A stretch of DNA of 10,223 nucleotides from Chitinophagaceae bacterium (GTDB taxonomy: Bacteria; Bacteroidota; Bacteroidia; Chitinophagales; Chitinophagaceae): the NCBI GenBank assembly GCA_016787105.1, contig JAEUVI010000027.1, forward strand, positions 1 to 10,223. Direction: 5' to 3'. This document shows positions 7,049 to 10,223 of the stretch, in pieces. Both the position numbers and the translations under genes were made by a program. The notes below the pieces were generated by a model that worked only from the letters and a program-made list of their open reading frames with translations, ran no database searches and had not been told where the DNA came from. Position 1 is the stretch's first letter. Each line of letters opens with the position of its first letter.

Positions 7049-7779
7049 TGAGATTATTCGGACTTATCGGATACCCTTTGACTCATTCCTTCTCAAAAAA
7101 ATACTTTACTGAAAAATTTGAGAAGCTGGGTATTGCTGATTGCCGGTATGAAAACTTCCCGATTTCAAATATTCAGGATATAAAATCAATTCTTTCGGCT
7201 AACCCGGCTTTAGAAGGATTAAATGTAACGATACCTTACAAAGAATCTGTGATAGGCTACCTGGATGAAATGACAGATGTTGTAAAAGAAATCAGGGCAT
7301 GCAACTGTATCAGGATATTCAATGGTAAGCTAAAAGGATTTAATACTGATACAATTGGATTTGAAAAAACACTGCTCACAAAGCTGCAACCTTCTCATAC
7401 GAATGCATTAATACTTGGAACCGGCGGCGCTGCAAAAGCTGTAGAATTTGTTTTGCAGAAATTGAAAATTAAATTCAAGTACGTTTCCCGTAAGCCATCG
7501 GTAAATAATTTTTCTTATGAGCAGGTAACCCCGGAAATAATTTCAAAGCACACACTGATTATTAATACTACTCCATTGGGTATGTATCCCAATACTGTAC
7601 AGGCTCCCCCGATTCCGTATGAGGAATTAACGGTAAATCATTTACTGTATGATCTTGTTTATAACCCGGAAAAAACACTTTTCCTGGAGAAGGCCGAACA
7701 AAAAGGCGCAATTATTATGAATGGATATGAAATGCTTTTATTACAGGCAGAAGAAAGCTGGAATATCTGGAATAGTTAG
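7048..7779 (+). CDS. aroE: Shikimate dehydrogenase
   Basis: AroE reduces 3-dehydroshikimate to shikimate with NADPH in the cytoplasm, on the route to chorismate and the aromatic amino acids. The product has 243 residues, somewhat shorter than the 272 of E. coli AroE but with every hallmark present. Ser14 and Ser16 lie in PLTHSFSK. Lys65 is the catalytic base in NVTIPYK. Asn86 and Asp101 (GFNTDTIGF) bind shikimate. The Rossmann motif LGTGGAAKA (about 123-131) is followed by SRK (147-149), where a basic residue suits NADP(H) binding. NTTPLGMYP and the C-terminal GYEMLLLQAEESW (Gln233) are also typical. The residue set favours true shikimate dehydrogenase over quinate dehydrogenase or the YdiB class. 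The ATG overlaps the comA-like stop as TAATG, so the two are translationally coupled. The stop codon directly abuts that of the convergent thioesterase gene. Confidence 0.96.
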   Translation: MRLFGLIGYPLTHSFSKKYFTEKFEKLGIADCRYENFPISNIQDIKSILSANPALEGLNVTIPYKESVIGYLDEMTDVVKEIRACNCIRIFNGKLKGFNTDTIGFEKTLLTKLQPSHTNALILGTGGAAKAVEFVLQKLKIKFKYVSRKPSVNNFSYEQVTPEIISKHTLIINTTPLGMYPNTVQAPPIPYEELTVNHLLYDLVYNPEKTLFLEKAEQKGAIIMNGYEMLLLQAEESWNIWNS

Positions 7780-8211
7780 TTAAGCAGATAATTTTTCTTT
7801 CACATCTTTGGGTATCACTGCAACTTTTTTATTTGTATAGTCAAAGCAAACCATTCCTGTTTTTGCAACTGCTACAACTATATTTTTCCCGTCATTTAAT
7901 TTTTCCAGCTTGTAATAAATTTCAAATGTTACTTTGGAAAATTCAGTTGCCTTTACCGAAACAGAGATCGTGTCCCCATAAAAAACCTCATTTTTAAATT
8001 CGATACCGACATCGCTCATGATAAGGCCCACTCCACCGCAGTTAATTTCAGAATAATTATACTGGGTTAAAAATTGGACTCTTGCTTCATGAATAAGTGA
8101 TAAAATAGTGTCATTACCAGCATGACCGCCATAGTTAATATCAGTTATTCGTACAGGGATAGTAGCCGAAAACGAAAAGTCAGCAGGCAGTTCAATTTTG
8201 ATGCGGGGCAT
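7780..8211 (-). CDS. Hotdog-fold acyl-CoA thioesterase (4HBT type)
   Basis: The product is 143 residues, the normal size of a single hotdog domain. Proteins of this type hydrolyse acyl-CoA or aromatic acyl-CoA thioesters in the cytoplasm. The N-terminal strand leads to VRITDINYGGHAGN (residues 20-33), with Asp24, Asn26, His30 and Asn33 in the usual D-x-N-x-x-GH-x-x-N layout, followed by the central helix ILSLIHEARVQFL containing Glu42. Strands such as VGIEFKNEVFYGDTISVSVKAT follow, as in 4HBT proteins. The substrate cannot be told from sequence; long-chain acyl-CoA, 1,4-dihydroxy-2-naphthoyl-CoA and other esters are all possible. It lies 37 nt downstream of the anti-sigma gene, in the same direction, with no terminator visible between them, so it may be the last gene of that operon. 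Its ATG is at 8211. Confidence 0.88.
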   Translation of the reverse strand: MPRIKIELPADFSFSATIPVRITDINYGGHAGNDTILSLIHEARVQFLTQYNYSEINCGGVGLIMSDVGIEFKNEVFYGDTISVSVKATEFSKVTFEIYYKLEKLNDGKNIVVAVAKTGMVCFDYTNKKVAVIPKDVKEKLSA

Positions 8212-8248
8212 ACAATAAGGCGTTTTGATAAAATTAAGTAAACCTAAG

Positions 8249-9097
8249 TTAGTTCCTGTTATCCTTTATTGAATTGATAAGATCAAGAATATCCATGAAG
8301 TTATCAGGAGAAGGATTGAAAGGAGAGCTCGCGATTTTTTCCCGCCATTGTTTTAATTGACTGGTGCATTTTTCATCCTGCACTTCACCACTAACGCAGC
8401 AGAACAATGCAGCTAATTTTTTAGAAATACGGATAAACCTGCCATCTGTATCCCGGTACATTACATACCTGTCGGCATCTTCTACAGGTGAGTCGGTTAC
8501 TGCAGCACGATGTGAATATTGTATTTCCGGTTGTTTGCTGTCATCCTCGTTCGACATATAACTGGCTAATTGTACCGGGGATTTATAAAGTTTACTATAT
8601 GAAGATCTTTTTGGCAAATCCAGCTTTGCATAGGTTTGCTTGCTTTGTTCAAGGGCATCATCATCCGTTTTTGTAACGGCTGTTTCCTGTTGTTCTGTTA
8701 CAGGCTCATTTACTGACGGGTTTGTGGTTGCTGTTTCTGTGTTTTGCGGAAGACTTGTACTTGTAGCGGCAGTACTTTGCGTACCTGGAGTTTTACTGAA
8801 TAAACGGATTGCGCCAAACGCAATTAAACCAATGAGGCATGCAGCAACAGCATAGCGAAGAAAAATAGGATAGGGAGCTCTTTTCTTTATCGGAATTACT
8901 GGTGACAGTTCATTATCCAGTTCGTTTTCAATAGCGCTCCATACAGCAGCTGGTGGGCTGGCCTGCCCATTATAAATTTTATCAGGAAATTCAAAACCGT
9001 TCAGTGATTCATCTAATGCAGCAGCCACCGATTCCCAACCTTTTGCAGGCGGGGTTACTTCCAGGTTATTAATTCTATTTATCCAATTGCTGCTCAT
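8249..9097 (-). CDS. Probable membrane-bound anti-sigma factor
   Basis: The product has 282 residues and one membrane segment (about 77-99, PIFLRYAVAACLIGLIAFG), giving a cytoplasmic N-terminus of about 75 residues and an extracytoplasmic C-terminus. The N-terminal part carries two copies of the motif PP-x3-W-x6-LD, at residues 16-29 and 48-61, which probably contact the sigma factor. A low-complexity Thr/Ser/Gln/Glu-rich linker (about 105-150) follows. The C-terminal domain includes YVMYRDTDGRFIRISKKL and three cysteines (233, 234, 244), and ends in a helix with NFMDILDLINSI. It lacks the zinc-binding HXXXCXXC of ZAS-type anti-sigma factors. I infer the role from position: its ATG overlaps the ECF sigma factor stop by 4 nt (ATGA). 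The sensed signal and any protease cascade cannot be seen. Confidence 0.75.
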   Translation of the reverse strand: MSSNWINRINNLEVTPPAKGWESVAAALDESLNGFEFPDKIYNGQASPPAAVWSAIENELDNELSPVIPIKKRAPYPIFLRYAVAACLIGLIAFGAIRLFSKTPGTQSTAATSTSLPQNTETATTNPSVNEPVTEQQETAVTKTDDDALEQSKQTYAKLDLPKRSSYSKLYKSPVQLASYMSNEDDSKQPEIQYSHRAAVTDSPVEDADRYVMYRDTDGRFIRISKKLAALFCCVSGEVQDEKCTSQLKQWREKIASSPFNPSPDNFMDILDLINSIKDNRN

Positions 9098-9672
9098 TTC
9101 CGGGTACTCATTTCGTTTTTTTGTTCAATAAATTTCTTCACCAAATCCTGCAATATCACTTTTGCCCTTGATAACTGTGACTTACTTGTGCCCTCACTTA
9201 TACCAAGCATATCACCGATTTCCTTGTGTGTATATCCTTCTACCACATACATGTTAAATACTGTTCTGTAGCCGGGCGATAGTTCGCGTATCAATCCTAA
9301 TATATCTTTTTCGGCAAGGCTATCGAGAACAGAGAGATACTTTCCTTCAATTGTATTTTCCTCTTTTTCTGTTACAGGCTGCAGGTAGTTTTTGCGCCTG
9401 AAATGTTCTATCGAAGTGTTTACAAAAATCCGGCGTATCCAGCCTTCAAAAGAACCTTCGCCCCGAAAAGTTGACAGTTTTTTAAAGATTTTAATAAACC
9501 CTTCCTGAAGTATATCTTCTGCCTCATCACTTTTTCCAGCATATCGCAGGCATACAGCATACATTTTTGGAGAAAAACGGCGGTACAGTTCTTCTTGCAT
9601 ACGCCTTTCACCATTAATGCATCCTTTAATTAAGTCGCTTTCAGTTATGTTATGGTTGCTTTGTCCGCTCAA
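9094..9672 (-). CDS. ECF-type RNA polymerase sigma factor
   Basis: The product has 192 residues with the two-domain ECF layout. Region 2 runs from about residue 27 to 95 (FSPKMYAVCLRYAGKSDEAE, then DILQEGFIKIFKKLSTF and GWIRRIFVNTSIEHFRR), covering core binding and -10 recognition. Region 4 is about residues 130-180, with the helix-turn-helix GYTHKEIGDMLGISEGTSKS and the segment SQLSRAKVILQ. No region 1.1 or 3 is present. It should direct RNA polymerase to a small set of stress or envelope promoters when released by its partner. The start is a TTG at 9672, overlapping the rdgB stop (TTGA). The next in-frame ATG is at residue 25 and would remove conserved N-terminal helix residues, so the TTG is preferred. 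It is translationally coupled at both ends, with rdgB upstream and the anti-sigma gene downstream. Confidence 0.93.
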   Translation of the reverse strand: MSGQSNHNITESDLIKGCINGERRMQEELYRRFSPKMYAVCLRYAGKSDEAEDILQEGFIKIFKKLSTFRGEGSFEGWIRRIFVNTSIEHFRRKNYLQPVTEKEENTIEGKYLSVLDSLAEKDILGLIRELSPGYRTVFNMYVVEGYTHKEIGDMLGISEGTSKSQLSRAKVILQDLVKKFIEQKNEMSTRK

Positions 9673-10223
9673 TTTCCGTTGTTTATGTAGAGACTTTTTA
9701 AAAATGCTATAAGTTTCGTCGTGGCTTTACTTCGGTGACTGTATTTATTTTTTTCCTCCAGGCTCATCTCTGCAAATGTTTTGTCTGCTCCTTCAGGAAT
9801 GAAAACAGGGTCATATCCAAAACCCTTGCCGCCTTTACGTGCAGGAATGATTTTTCCATTTGCAATACCTTCAAATTGTATTTCCTCGCCATTGATAATT
9901 AATGAAATAACTGTCCGGAAACGGGCTTTCCTGTTTTCTTTATTTTCAAGATTTGCCAGCAGTTTATCTATGTTTTTATCAAATGATTTGTCTTCTCCTG
10001 CATACCTCGCACTTTTTACACCAGGTTCGCCATTAAGACTTTCCACTTCCAGGCCTGTATCCTCACTAAAACAGTTGGTGCCGGTCATTTGGTATATAGT
10101 CCGGCTTTTTTCACTGGCATTTGCTTCCAGGCTGTCATAAGGTTCAGGGATATCAATGTGAATGCCTGCCTCTTTCATCGTTATTATTTCAAATTTATTG
10201 CCAGTTACAGACCTGATTTCTTC
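9669..10223 (-). CDS. rdgB: XTP/dITP pyrophosphatase (RdgB/HAM1), 5' partial
   Basis: RdgB hydrolyses non-canonical purine nucleoside triphosphates (ITP, dITP, XTP) to monophosphates and pyrophosphate, keeping them out of DNA and RNA. The frame is open to the right edge; 184 residues and the stop are visible, and about 14 N-terminal residues are missing, including the start and the TNN substrate motif. An ATG at 10178 is internal, because the preceding codons read EEIRSVTGNKFEIIT, which matches the family. Key features are SLEANASEK, the catalytic Asp region CFSEDTGLEVESLNG, PGVKSARYAGED and the C-terminal GFGYDPVFIPEGADKTFAEM with KNKYSHRSKA. All visible active-site residues are present. The TGA stop overlaps the TTG start of the ECF sigma gene. 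The promoter must lie beyond the right edge. Confidence 0.95.
   Translation of the reverse strand, partial: EEIRSVTGNKFEIITMKEAGIHIDIPEPYDSLEANASEKSRTIYQMTGTNCFSEDTGLEVESLNGEPGVKSARYAGEDKSFDKNIDKLLANLENKENRKARFRTVISLIINGEEIQFEGIANGKIIPARKGGKGFGYDPVFIPEGADKTFAEMSLEEKNKYSHRSKATTKLIAFLKSLYINNGN

Noticed and set aside
8364..8855. Plus-strand open frames opposite the anti-sigma gene
   Set aside because: Short frames without recognisable motifs or start signals, opposite a gene supported by overlap with the sigma factor.
9781..10140. Plus-strand open frame opposite rdgB
   Set aside because: It is antisense to conserved RdgB motifs and its translation is a low-complexity Ser/Leu/Pro-rich shadow.

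Overview
The window looks like a chromosomal housekeeping segment from a member of the Bacteroidota, probably a Chitinophagaceae-like bacterium. Four things point there. The pyrG-yidC gene pair and the large-periplasmic-domain YidC are typical of the phylum. The -7 boxes match the Bacteroidota consensus TAnnTTTG upstream of yidC, the comA-like gene and the small minus-strand gene. Shine-Dalgarno sites are mostly absent in front of genes. There is also a secreted protein resembling the GLPGLI/DUF4412 type. The assignment is inference from gene content and signals; no database search was possible.

Layout, left to right. (1) 1-1410: CTP synthase pyrG, cut by the left edge and closed by a strong intrinsic terminator. 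(2) 1497-3426: promoter, the membrane insertase yidC and its own terminator. (3) 3484-4158: a secreted GLPGLI/DUF4412-like protein on the plus strand, converging with only 5 nt between stop codons on a small basic secreted protein of unknown function (4164-4529, minus). (4) 4690-6111: a cytoplasmic TPR-repeat protein, divergent from that small gene. (5) 6165-7779: a clear promoter, a roughly 100-nt structured leader, then an operon of a ComA-type phosphosulfolactate synthase and shikimate dehydrogenase (aroE) that overlap by one base. (6) 7780-10223, all minus strand: a tightly packed run transcribed from right to left. It holds rdgB (cut by the right edge), an ECF sigma factor, its probable membrane-bound anti-sigma factor and, 37 nt further on, a hotdog-fold thioesterase. 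Each of the first two junctions overlaps by 4 nt. The thioesterase stop codon directly abuts the aroE stop codon.

How the genes fit together. pyrG and yidC are growth-linked housekeeping genes. The comA-like gene makes a C3 sulfonate precursor from PEP and sulfite if it keeps the family activity. In Bacteroidota the plausible use is cysteate for sulfonolipids, but this is inference. Its partner aroE belongs to the shikimate pathway, which also draws on PEP. The sigma/anti-sigma pair is probably a cell-envelope or stress-responsive switch whose target genes are not visible here. Its translational coupling to rdgB suggests that basal sigma factor expression follows a housekeeping promoter beyond the right edge.

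No tRNA, rRNA, CRISPR array, insertion sequence, phage gene or defence system was seen, and no gene-free stretch exceeds about 165 bases. The most interesting items are the comA-aroE operon with its structured leader and small upstream reading frame, the duplicated motif in the anti-sigma cytoplasmic region, and the uncharacterised small secreted protein. I did not find a convincing new multi-gene system.
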